From Candidatus Magasanikiibacteriota bacterium (GTDB taxonomy: Bacteria; Patescibacteriota; Patescibacteriia; Magasanikbacterales; UBA922), in the NCBI GenBank assembly GCA_003518365.1, contig DOYU01000010.1, forward strand, positions 3,661 through 67,660: a stretch of 64,000 nt of DNA, written 5' to 3'. A model generated the notes under the pieces. The model did no database searches. It had not been told where the DNA came from and was given only the letters and a program-made list of their open reading frames with translations. Below, one piece after another: positions 9,441 through 17,221 of the stretch (positions are counted from its first letter, which is position 1; the number at the start of each line of letters is the position of its first letter). The translations under genes were made by a program, and so were the position numbers.

Positions 9441-9905
9441 ATGACAACAACACAATATCTTTCACAAGAAAAAAAGGGTGAGCTTGAACAGGAATTGATT
9501 GATCTGAAATTAACAAAAATTCCAGAAATTGCACAACGTATTGACGAGGCAAAGCAGATGGGCGATCTTTCTGAAAATGCAGAGTATCATGATGCAAGAG
9601 ATCAGATGGCATGGGCCCAGAGCCGCGTTCTTGAACTCGAAGCAATTTTGCACAATGCCGAAGTCATTACCACAACAGGCTCTGGCGATGGTGTTGTTGA
9701 TCTTGGAAGGACCGTAGTGGTGAAGGTCAATGGCAAAGAGAAAGAATATACGATAGTCGGGGCGCAAGAAGCAGATCCTTTGTCCGGAAAAATATCCAAT
9801 GAATCGCCGCTCGGAGAAGCGTTTATGGGAAAGAAGAAAGGGGATGCAGTTGTGGTTGAAGTTCCGGCAGGAGTGCAGGAATATAAGATTATTGCAGTCA
9901 AGTGA
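9441..9905 (+). CDS. greA: transcription elongation factor GreA
   Basis: Stimulates RNA cleavage in backtracked RNA polymerase. The N-terminal coiled-coil hairpin carries the acidic tip in GDLSENAEYHDA (about residues 40-51), which reaches the polymerase active site. The C-terminal FKBP-like domain ends with SPLGEAFMGKKKGD. Length 154 is typical. Purine-rich ribosome-binding stretches (AAGGAG, AAGGAA) lie just upstream. A second, more diverged Gre factor is encoded at 40763-41257. Confidence 0.96.
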   Translation: MTTTQYLSQEKKGELEQELIDLKLTKIPEIAQRIDEAKQMGDLSENAEYHDARDQMAWAQSRVLELEAILHNAEVITTTGSGDGVVDLGRTVVVKVNGKEKEYTIVGAQEADPLSGKISNESPLGEAFMGKKKGDAVVVEVPAGVQEYKIIAVK

Positions 9906-9910
9906 TCTTT

Positions 9911-9959
9911 GTAACTCAGGTCTTTATACCTGTGACTCAAATCTAAAGATTTGAGTTAC
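9911..9959. repeat. solitary REP-like palindrome pair related to the RAYT-flanking repeats
   Basis: Two adjacent hairpins lie inside an outer GTAACTCA/TGAGTTAC frame. The first is CAGGT/ACCTG. The second has 9-bp arms CTCAAATCT and AGATTTGAG separated by AA. The left part, GTAACTCAGGTCT, equals the repeat bordering the transposase gene at 14334-14858. It sits between the greA stop and its terminator. Confidence 0.75.
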
Positions 9960-9980
9960 AATTTTTATCTCAACAAAGCA

Positions 9981-10016
9981 AAAAAAGACGACTTTCCCCA
10001 AAAGTTGTCTTTTTTA
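9981..10016 (+). terminator. intrinsic terminator after greA
   Basis: A stem of A-run plus GACGACTTT pairs with AAAGTTGTC plus T-run around a CCCCA loop, giving about 15 pairs followed by T residues. The symmetry would also allow function on the other strand. Confidence 0.85.
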
Positions 10017-10057
10017 TATATATTTGTTACTATAAAGAGCGTAAATAAGCGAAAAAT

Positions 10058-11530
10058 ATGCCAAAACCAGAAATAGATATTAATGACGAAAGAACAGTGA
10101 GATTAGCGAAACTTGCCTCGTTGACAGAAGCAGGGAATTCTTCATTTCCTGCACATTCAGAAAAGCAACATACGGTAGCAGAAGCAATTTTGAGTACCGA
10201 AGGAAGTACGGTGATCACGGCAGGAAGAATCATGTCAAAACGAGAAATAGGCAAACTTACGTTTTGTCGCTTGCAAGATGTGAGCGGTGTTATTCAGCTC
10301 ATTGTCAAACAAGATGAACTTGAAAAAGAAGTGTATAAGCAATTTGTAAAACTAGTTGATGCGGGTGATGTCGTCGATGTGACAGGGGAGCGATTCCAAT
10401 CAAAAACAGGAGAGGATTCTATTCTGGTAAAAAAATACTCAGTTTTGACAAAGGCACTCTTGCCACTGCCAGACAAATTTCATGGATTGCAAAATGAGGA
10501 GCTTCGCATGCGCAAGCGCTATCTTGATTTACTCACCAATCCAGAACTTCGTGATATCTTTGTAAAGCGTGCACACTTTTGGGATGTAACCAGAACTTTT
10601 TTGAAAGACAATGGATTTTTTGAAGTAGAAACACCCTATCTCGAGACAACTACCGGCGGCGCAGAAGCAACACCGTTTCAAGCACATCACAATGATTTTG
10701 ATATTGATGTGTATCTTCGCATTTCTGTCGGTGAACTGTGGCAAAAGCGTCTCATGGCAGCAGGATTTGAAAAAACATTTGAAATCGGTCGTGTGTTCCG
10801 CAATGAAGGATCGAGCCCAGATCATTTGCAGGAATTTACCAACATGGAATTTTACTGGGCATACGCTGATTATAGAAAAGGCATGAAACTCGTCCAAGAA
10901 CTCTATCAAAAAATTGCGATCGATGTATTTGGCAAAACTGAGTTCACAACAAAAGGCATGAACTACGATCTTGCAGGAGAATGGCCAGAAATTGATTATG
11001 TGAGTGAAGTAAAGAAGCAAACCGGCATTGATGTATTGAAAGCAAGTGAAGATGATATGCGAAAGAAGCTCGATGAGCTTGGTGTCGTCTACGAAGGAAC
11101 AAACCGAGAGCGACTTACCGATACACTCTGGAAATTTTGTCGCAAGAATATTGCTGGTCCAGCATTCCTCGTCAATCATCCAAAACTGGTTTCGCCACTC
11201 GCAAAAACACATCGTGACAATTCAGAACTGACCGAACGATTTCAGATCATCATTGCCGGCAGTGAGATCGGCAATGGCTATTCAGAATTGAATGATCCTA
11301 TTGAACAGCGCGCACGATTTGAAAAACAACAAGAACTTATCGCATCAGGTGATACCGAGGCTATGATGCCAGATTGGGAATTTGTCGAAATGCTCGAGCA
11401 CGGGATGCCACCTACGTGTGGCTTTGGCTTTGGTGAACGATTTTTTGCATTTCTCGTCGATAGGCCACTTCGTGAAGTGACACTTTTTCCACTGGTGAAA
11501 CCTATTATCGAAGAAAATAGCGCAGAGTAA
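10058..11530 (+). CDS. lysS: lysyl-tRNA synthetase, class II
   Basis: Charges tRNA-Lys. The N-terminal OB-fold anticodon-binding domain spans about residues 45-140. The HGLQNEELRMRKRYLDL linker (near 148) is diagnostic of the class II LysRS group. Motif 2 appears as FRNEGSSPDHLQEFTNMEF (near 247) and motif 3 as GFGFGERFFAF (near 452). Length 490 is typical. The start at 10058 is the first in-frame ATG after the greA terminator. It is followed by the nucleotidyltransferase gene with a 2-base gap. Confidence 0.94.
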   Translation: MPKPEIDINDERTVRLAKLASLTEAGNSSFPAHSEKQHTVAEAILSTEGSTVITAGRIMSKREIGKLTFCRLQDVSGVIQLIVKQDELEKEVYKQFVKLVDAGDVVDVTGERFQSKTGEDSILVKKYSVLTKALLPLPDKFHGLQNEELRMRKRYLDLLTNPELRDIFVKRAHFWDVTRTFLKDNGFFEVETPYLETTTGGAEATPFQAHHNDFDIDVYLRISVGELWQKRLMAAGFEKTFEIGRVFRNEGSSPDHLQEFTNMEFYWAYADYRKGMKLVQELYQKIAIDVFGKTEFTTKGMNYDLAGEWPEIDYVSEVKKQTGIDVLKASEDDMRKKLDELGVVYEGTNRERLTDTLWKFCRKNIAGPAFLVNHPKLVSPLAKTHRDNSELTERFQIIIAGSEIGNGYSELNDPIEQRARFEKQQELIASGDTEAMMPDWEFVEMLEHGMPPTCGFGFGERFFAFLVDRPLREVTLFPLVKPIIEENSAE

Positions 11531-11532
11531 AT

Positions 11533-11949
11533 ATGAAAACGGTCCTCCTCTTTGGAACCTTTGATTTTCTCCACAGCGGGCATATGCATACGTTTGAGGA
11601 AGCAAAGAAGCTTGGCGACACATTGATCGTGTCAGTTGCGAGAGACAAGGCGGTGGAAACAATAAAAGCAAAGTTTCCACTGCATTCAGAAGAAGAGCGT
11701 CTCAACTTGGTGAGACATATAGATATTGTGGACGACGCAATTCTTGGTGATGAAGAACAAAGCGTGTATTCGTTTTTTGACAAATTCATTCCAGATATCA
11801 TCGCACTCGGCTATGATCAAGATGCATTGAAGGAAGATATTGAAACATTCATAGCAACCCACGACTACGCAACGACGTGTGTGACACTCCCTGTCTATAA
11901 AAACGGAGATATGAAATCGAGTAGAATAAAAGAAACACTAGCAATATGA
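11533..11949 (+). CDS. cytidylyltransferase-family nucleotidyltransferase (FAD synthase/TagD-like)
   Basis: A 138-residue single-domain protein of the HIGH-type nucleotidyltransferase superfamily. The nucleotide-binding signature GTFDFLHSGHM is at residues 7-17 and the second motif, MKSSRIKE, near 127-134. The size and motifs fit glycerol-3-phosphate cytidylyltransferase or archaeal-type FAD synthase (RibL). The substrate cannot be decided from sequence. It lies 2 bases after lysS and overlaps the next gene by 4 (ATGA), so all three are probably one transcript. Confidence 0.8.
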   Translation: MKTVLLFGTFDFLHSGHMHTFEEAKKLGDTLIVSVARDKAVETIKAKFPLHSEEERLNLVRHIDIVDDAILGDEEQSVYSFFDKFIPDIIALGYDQDALKEDIETFIATHDYATTCVTLPVYKNGDMKSSRIKETLAI

Positions 11950-12995
11950 AACGACGAAAATTATTGATAGCAACAACAAACGAAGGCAAGATAGGCGAAA
12001 TTACGCATTTTTTGAAATCGCTTCCGTTTCATCTCGTAACATTGAAGGATTTGAATCAAGAAATTGAAGAACCTGAAGAAACGGGTGCAACGTTGCAGGA
12101 TAATGCAATTCTTAAGGCAACATACTACGGAGAAAAAGCAAATATGCTCACACTTGCTGATGACGGTGGACTTTTTATTGATGCTCTTGATGGCTGGCCA
12201 GGCGTAAAAAGTGCTCGTGCATTCAATGGTACAAGTGTTCTTGAAGATGATGACATGCTCAAAGCACTTGAAGAAGTCCCGGAAGAAAATAGAAAAGCAG
12301 AGTTCAAACTTGTGACAGCAATATACGATCCACAAGACAAAACAGTGTTCACTGCAGAAGGAGCTGACTCAGGATCGGTACTCAAAGCACCCGTGAAAAA
12401 TGAAGTTGTCAAATGGGGATACAACAATGTGTTTTATTCCGATGCTCTTGGAAAAACGTATGGAGAAATGACAATTGCAGAAAAGAATGGTTCAAGTCAT
12501 CGAGGAAAGTCTCTGAGTCAAATCAAATATTTTCTTCAGAATCAATACGGTGGCAAACATTTTGTCGTTCCTGTAGCAATTATTATTAGGGATGGAAAAA
12601 TTTTGATGAACAAACGTAATGATCCACACAATCCACAATTTCACGGCGTATGGGAATTTCCCGGTGGCACAGTAGAAATGGGAGAAACTATTTTTGAAAA
12701 TGTTGTCAGAGAATGTAAGGAAGAAACAGGGTTCGATGTAAAAGTTCTCGAACAGTTGCCTACCATTCGCGTCAAAACGCGTCATATTGAAAAGTTTAGT
12801 TATCAAATTTATTTAGTCCCTGTCATAGCAAAAATTGTTGGTGGAGACGGAGTATTCAGTGATGATGAAGTATTAGAAATGCGATGGTACACACCAGAAG
12901 AGATTCCATCCTTACACCTGTTCCCAGACGACGGCAACATGGTGACAGAATATTTGCCAATGATAAATGATGCAATATCCCGAAACTCCCTATAA
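11946..12995 (+). CDS. fusion of a RdgB/HAM1-type NTP pyrophosphatase and a Nudix hydrolase
   Basis: Two housecleaning enzymes in one 349-residue chain. Residues 1-200 form an ITPase domain, which removes non-canonical purine NTPs (dITP, XTP). The start LLIATTNEGKIGEI matches the family's TxNxxK substrate motif, followed by LADDGGLFIDAL, GWPGVKSAR and the late SSHRGKSL motif. Residues 205-349 are a MutT-like Nudix domain with a complete Nudix box: G-x5-E-x7-REC-KEETGF, starting GGTVEMGET near residue 240. The usual RdgB is about 200 residues alone. No internal stop or start signal suggests two genes. The gene overlaps its upstream neighbour by 4 bases. Confidence 0.88.
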   Translation: MKRRKLLIATTNEGKIGEITHFLKSLPFHLVTLKDLNQEIEEPEETGATLQDNAILKATYYGEKANMLTLADDGGLFIDALDGWPGVKSARAFNGTSVLEDDDMLKALEEVPEENRKAEFKLVTAIYDPQDKTVFTAEGADSGSVLKAPVKNEVVKWGYNNVFYSDALGKTYGEMTIAEKNGSSHRGKSLSQIKYFLQNQYGGKHFVVPVAIIIRDGKILMNKRNDPHNPQFHGVWEFPGGTVEMGETIFENVVRECKEETGFDVKVLEQLPTIRVKTRHIEKFSYQIYLVPVIAKIVGGDGVFSDDEVLEMRWYTPEEIPSLHLFPDDGNMVTEYLPMINDAISRNSL

Positions 12996-13031
12996 ATTGT
13001 TTATTGTTATTTGCTTATTGTGTATTGACAT

Positions 13032-14282
13032 ATGATTGATATCAAATTCATCCGCGAAAACGTGGAACTTGTAAAGGAGAATTGTACAAACAGAAATGTT
13101 ACGGTGGACATTGATCGTCTTTTGGCTCTTGATGAGACTCGTCGTGGTCTGCAACAAGAGATAGATGACTTGAAATCAGTGAGGAATGCAACATCAAAAG
13201 GAAAGCCGAGTGAGGAAGATATCGCAGCGATGAAAGAACTCGGTGAAAAGATAAAACGTATTGAAGGAGATTTCAAAAGTGTCGAGCCAGAATATCTCGA
13301 TCATCTCCTTTTGGTCCCAAATCTCACACATCCCGATTCACCAATTGGCGGGGAGTCGGATTTTGTCGTTGTTGAAGAACGAGGAACTGTCCCCACATTT
13401 TCATTTGATCCAAAAGATCACGAAGCCATCATGACAGATCTGGACCTGCTCGATTTTGAACGCGGTGCAAAAGTCGCTGGATCAAAATTTTATTATGTCA
13501 AAAATGATGCAGTGCGGCTCAACCAAGCATTGCTAAATTACGGCATGGATGTACTCGAAAAACATGGCTATACCCTTCTGGAAACACCAGACCTTGCAAA
13601 AGACCAGATCCTTGAAGCATCAGGATTCAATCCTCGCGGCGCAGAATCACAGACGTATAAGATTGAAGAAACTGATCTGAACTTGATTGGTACGGCTGAA
13701 ATTACCGTCCTTGGCTATCACGCAGACGAAGTGCTTGATTTGTCAGCAGGACCAAAGAAGTATGCCGCACTTTCACACTGCTACCGTCGTGAAGCAGGAT
13801 CATATGGACGAGAAAGTAAAGGACTGTATCGTGTTCACCAGTTTACAAAGCTCGAAATGTTCATCTTCTGTAAACCTGAAGAAAGTGAAGCCCTCCATAC
13901 AGAACTTCTGAACATTGAGAAGGAAATTTGTGACGGACTCGGGCTTGCATACCGTGTCATCGATATCCCAACAGGAGATCTCGGTGGTCCAGCATACAGA
14001 AAATATGATCTCGAAGCCTGGATGACTATGAAAGAGGGAGAAGATAAATACGGTGAAATTACCAGTACAAGTAACTGTACAGATTACCAAGCTCGTAGAT
14101 TGAACATCAAGCACAAAGAAGGGGAGAGCAAGCCTGAATTTGTCCATACGCTCAATGGCACAGCGATTGTTCTTTCACGTTTTCCAATCGCGATTGTAGA
14201 ACAATATCAAAATGAAGATGGCACAGTGACTGTGCCGGAAGTGTTGAGAAAATATATGGGGAAAGATATTATTGGAGTATAA
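13032..14282 (+). CDS. serS: seryl-tRNA synthetase
   Basis: Charges tRNA-Ser (and tRNA-Sec where present). An N-terminal coiled-coil arm (about residues 25-105) binds the long variable arm. Class II motif 2 is seen in HCYRREAGSYGRESKGLYR (near 250) and motif 3 in TLNGTAIVLSRFPIAIVE (near 373). Length 416 is typical. An AT-rich spacer precedes it, and the transposase-associated palindrome begins 11 bases after its stop. Confidence 0.96.
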   Translation: MIDIKFIRENVELVKENCTNRNVTVDIDRLLALDETRRGLQQEIDDLKSVRNATSKGKPSEEDIAAMKELGEKIKRIEGDFKSVEPEYLDHLLLVPNLTHPDSPIGGESDFVVVEERGTVPTFSFDPKDHEAIMTDLDLLDFERGAKVAGSKFYYVKNDAVRLNQALLNYGMDVLEKHGYTLLETPDLAKDQILEASGFNPRGAESQTYKIEETDLNLIGTAEITVLGYHADEVLDLSAGPKKYAALSHCYRREAGSYGRESKGLYRVHQFTKLEMFIFCKPEESEALHTELLNIEKEICDGLGLAYRVIDIPTGDLGGPAYRKYDLEAWMTMKEGEDKYGEITSTSNCTDYQARRLNIKHKEGESKPEFVHTLNGTAIVLSRFPIAIVEQYQNEDGTVTVPEVLRKYMGKDIIGV

Positions 14283-14292
14283 CCGATATTGT

Positions 14293-14322
14293 GTAACTCA
14301 GGTCTGAAGACCTGAGAGTCAC
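14293..14322. repeat. REP palindrome upstream of the RAYT gene
   Basis: Contains CTCAGGTCT-GA-AGACCTGAG (14297-14316, 9-bp perfect arms) with flanks GTAA and AGTCAC. It begins 11 bases after serS and ends 11 bases before the transposase start codon. Confidence 0.88.
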
Positions 14323-14333
14323 GCAGATTTACT

Positions 14334-14858
14334 ATGCCTCTTGATCAGACAAAACAATACCCAAAACGACCAAGACTCCAGGATAACACAAACTATATGG
14401 GTACACGTGGCTACTTTGTGACGATAAATGCATACAACCGAATGAAGTATTTTACACATAAAAAAATTATTGAGTCACTCATAGGATATCTACAAGAGAC
14501 ATCCAAGGTGAGTTTTTTTGATATCGTGGTGTACTGCTTTATGCCTGACCACCTACATTTGGTCGTGGAAGGAAAAAAAGAAGAAAGTAATCTCCTTTCA
14601 TTTATCCATTCGTTCAAACAAAAGAGCGGTTTTGCCTTCAAAAAAGTACATAAACAAAAGCTCTGGGCGACAAGTTTTCATGATCGAACATTGCGAAAAA
14701 GTGAAGATATAAGAGGCGTCGGCAGATATACACTTGCCAATCCAGTAAAAGCAAATTTAGTAAAACATGCGCTCGAATATCCGTACTCAGGCTCTTTTGT
14801 CTATGATCTGAAAGAATTGGTCCAAAGTGATATCCCAGCGTATTACGCTCAGGTCTGA
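14334..14858 (+). CDS. REP-associated tyrosine transposase (Y1, TnpA_REP-like)
   Basis: A 174-residue HUH-superfamily single-strand transposase. The HUH motif is DHLHLVV (about residues 73-79) and the likely nucleophile Tyr lies in GRYTLANPVKANLV (near 131), as in the RAYT family. RAYTs are related to IS200/IS605 transposases and act on palindromic REP sequences. Near-identical palindromes flank this gene on both sides. The downstream one begins inside the coding region, so the last codons (AQV and stop) are encoded by it. No gene for an accessory protein is seen. Confidence 0.92.
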   Translation: MPLDQTKQYPKRPRLQDNTNYMGTRGYFVTINAYNRMKYFTHKKIIESLIGYLQETSKVSFFDIVVYCFMPDHLHLVVEGKKEESNLLSFIHSFKQKSGFAFKKVHKQKLWATSFHDRTLRKSEDIRGVGRYTLANPVKANLVKHALEYPYSGSFVYDLKELVQSDIPAYYAQV

Positions 14859-14871
14859 AGACCTGAGTTAC
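14848..14871. repeat. REP palindrome overlapping the 3' end of the RAYT gene
   Basis: CTCAGGTCT-GA-AGACCTGAG (14848-14867) followed by TTAC. It is the same 20-bp core as at 14297-14316. The transposase stop codon TGA (14856-14858) lies at its centre. Confidence 0.88.
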
Positions 14872-14879
14872 ATTTGTTT

Positions 14880-15617
14880 ATGCAAAAAACGGCATCACAA
14901 TCTAAAATCTTAGTTGTTCTCCCCGGCTGGAACGGCTCGCATGAAACATGGACAGACTTTGTAGCACTTGCAAAACCGCATTTTCAAGATGTCGTGGTGA
15001 TAGATTTGCCGTGCTTTGGTGATGAACCGTGCCCGAAAGCAGTGTGGGGCGTAGAGGAGTATGCTGAGTTTGCGAAAGAAAAAATAAGCAAATATGCAAA
15101 TAGGCAAATTGTATTGCTGGGGCATAGCTTCGGAGGATCCGTAGCAACCCAGCTTGTTGCGAATAATCCAGACATTGCTTCTAAACTCATTCTGAGTGGA
15201 GCTGCTGTCATCCGTCCGAAAAATTATCTGAAACGATTCATCTTTGGGACAATGGCAAAGATTGGAAAAGGTTGTATTGCCATTCTGCCATCACAAAAGC
15301 TAAAAATTCTTGCAAAAAAGGTACTCTATCGAGTAGCCGATTCACCAGATTTTTCAAATACAAGTGGCATCAAACGAGACATTTTTAAAAAGATTATTCG
15401 ACAAGATCTCCGGCATCTTCTTTCGTCCATTGCTATTCCAACCTGCGTGATGCAAGGGACAGAAGACACCTATGTGCCATTCCGACATGGAAAAATTATT
15501 GCTGATGGGATTCCATCTGCATCGTTTGTTGTGATAGAGCAGGGGACACATGGATTGCATCAGAAAAAGACCGCAGAAGTCTTTTTATCTGATATACTAG
15601 AGTTTTGTAACAAGTAA
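14880..15617 (+). CDS. alpha/beta-fold hydrolase
   Basis: A 245-residue hydrolase of the alpha/beta superfamily. The nucleophile elbow GHSFGGS is at about residues 80-86, an acidic residue lies in GTEDTYVPF (near 196), and the catalytic His is in GTHGLHQ (near 223). The N-terminal LVVLPGWNGSHETW provides the oxyanion-hole loop. The ATG at 14880 is preferred to an in-frame TTG at 14874, which adjoins the REP repeat. It lies directly upstream of wall-synthesis genes, but its substrate is unknown. Confidence 0.85.
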   Translation: MQKTASQSKILVVLPGWNGSHETWTDFVALAKPHFQDVVVIDLPCFGDEPCPKAVWGVEEYAEFAKEKISKYANRQIVLLGHSFGGSVATQLVANNPDIASKLILSGAAVIRPKNYLKRFIFGTMAKIGKGCIAILPSQKLKILAKKVLYRVADSPDFSNTSGIKRDIFKKIIRQDLRHLLSSIAIPTCVMQGTEDTYVPFRHGKIIADGIPSASFVVIEQGTHGLHQKKTAEVFLSDILEFCNK

Positions 15618-15625
15618 TATTTTGT

Positions 15626-17221
15626 ATGAGCGTTCCATATTTTGCATATATCATAGGAGGTCTCTGGATTGTAACGGCAATATTTGATTATGCCTATTTT
15701 ACCTACTTTGCACAACTAAAAGAATATCGTTTTGATCGATTCAGGGATTTTTTGACAACACAAGCAGGCAAGGAAGAATTGTTTGGGTATCGTATCCTTT
15801 GGCGGGCATTGCTAGTTATTGTATTATATACACTTTTGCATGGGACACTGTCCAATATGTTGCTTGTTTCGTGTATTATCGGGATTGATATCATCGCAAA
15901 AATATACTGTATTTGGAGAAAATCAATTCGTCGTCCAGTGCCAACACCAAAAGCACTTCTCATCGTTGGCATGCTTGTAGGTATGGAAGGAATGATGCTG
16001 TTGTTCCTACCATATATCAATATTTTGTTATTGGTGCTTGTATTTAGATGGTTTTTGACAGCCGGAGTAGTTCTTATCCTCTCTATTCCATCCTTTCTCG
16101 CTAAAAAAATGTATATAATGATAGCAACAAAGAAAATTGCCAGATATAAAAAATTACGCGTTATTGGCATTACAGGGAGCTATGGCAAAAGTAGCACAAA
16201 GGAATTTTTATCACAGATACTCGAAACAAGATATGCAATCAAAAAAACACCAAAAAATACCAATACGGAAATAGGAATTGCAAAGCATATTTTGAAAACA
16301 GACTTTGCCGGGGTAGATGTCTATGTGGTGGAAATGGGTGCATATCGCATGAAGGAAATAAAAAAAATATGTGATATCGTACATCCGCAGATAGGGATTT
16401 TGACAGCAATCGCCCCGCAACATCTTTCCCTCTTCGGTTCTATGGAAAACATTGCCGCAACAAAAAAAGAACTACTCACATCACTCCCAAAAAATGGATG
16501 GGCTATTACCAATATTGATAATGCATATTGTAGAGAGATTATTTCTAATCTTTCTTGTCATATTCGAACATTTGGCTCAGATGAAGAATACAAACCAGAT
16601 ATTCTTATTCGTGATATAGAAAATATTGAAAACGGCATTACCTATCGTGTGTCTGACGATACGATGGATCATATCGTACGTCTCAATATTTTAGGAAAGC
16701 ATAATGTTTTTAATATTGTTCCTGCAGCTATAGCCGCTCATCGGATTGGCATGTCAGATGAGGATATAGATATGGCAATCGAAAAACTTACACCTGGACA
16801 TGGTTCGATAACAATATCACCCTATGGAACGGCGACGATCATTAATGATAGTTACAATTCCAATCCAGAAGGTTTTAAAGCAGCGTTAGATATATTAAAT
16901 TCATTTTCTTCTTCGAGAAAAAGAATTGTTATCACGCGTGGGATGAGAGAATTGGGTGATCTCAGTGATGAGCTGCATGAACAAATAGGCGGAGAGATTT
17001 CGTTTGTTGCAGATGAACTTATTATTACCGAAAAGGATGTCGCAGCATCTCTCGCAAAAGGTGTCGTGTCAAAATACAACACACACATACAGCACATTTA
17101 CGATCCGCACGAACTCCTAAAGTATGTACAAGGGTTGAAACATACAGATGCCGTGGTATTAATTGAAAATAGACTCCATATCATGATTGCAAAAGAGTTA
17201 GATATCGCATTGACCGCATGA
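15626..17221 (+). CDS. membrane-anchored MurF-like Mur ligase
   Basis: A 531-residue Mur ligase. Residues 1-165 contain about four to five membrane helices, absent from ordinary MurF. The ATP-binding P-loop GITGSYGKSSTK is near 179-190, the central-domain VVEMGAYRMKEI near 235, and the C-terminal MurF-type motif DSYNSNPEGFKAAL near 408. MurF adds D-Ala-D-Ala to UDP-MurNAc-tripeptide, and the motif set favours that role. The N-terminal membrane domain suggests the enzyme works at the membrane. The stop overlaps the next gene's start by 4 bases. Confidence 0.85.
   Translation: MSVPYFAYIIGGLWIVTAIFDYAYFTYFAQLKEYRFDRFRDFLTTQAGKEELFGYRILWRALLVIVLYTLLHGTLSNMLLVSCIIGIDIIAKIYCIWRKSIRRPVPTPKALLIVGMLVGMEGMMLLFLPYINILLLVLVFRWFLTAGVVLILSIPSFLAKKMYIMIATKKIARYKKLRVIGITGSYGKSSTKEFLSQILETRYAIKKTPKNTNTEIGIAKHILKTDFAGVDVYVVEMGAYRMKEIKKICDIVHPQIGILTAIAPQHLSLFGSMENIAATKKELLTSLPKNGWAITNIDNAYCREIISNLSCHIRTFGSDEEYKPDILIRDIENIENGITYRVSDDTMDHIVRLNILGKHNVFNIVPAAIAAHRIGMSDEDIDMAIEKLTPGHGSITISPYGTATIINDSYNSNPEGFKAALDILNSFSSSRKRIVITRGMRELGDLSDELHEQIGGEISFVADELIITEKDVAASLAKGVVSKYNTHIQHIYDPHELLKYVQGLKHTDAVVLIENRLHIMIAKELDIALTA

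Noticed and set aside
10529..11212. 227-codon open frame antisense to lysS
   Set aside because: It lies wholly inside lysS, has no ribosome-binding site and the Cys/Phe-rich composition of a shadow frame.
3660..13032. T-box or other riboswitch before aminoacyl-tRNA synthetase genes
   Set aside because: Leaders of proS, lysS and serS are short (under 60 bases) and show no specifier-loop or antiterminator sequence.
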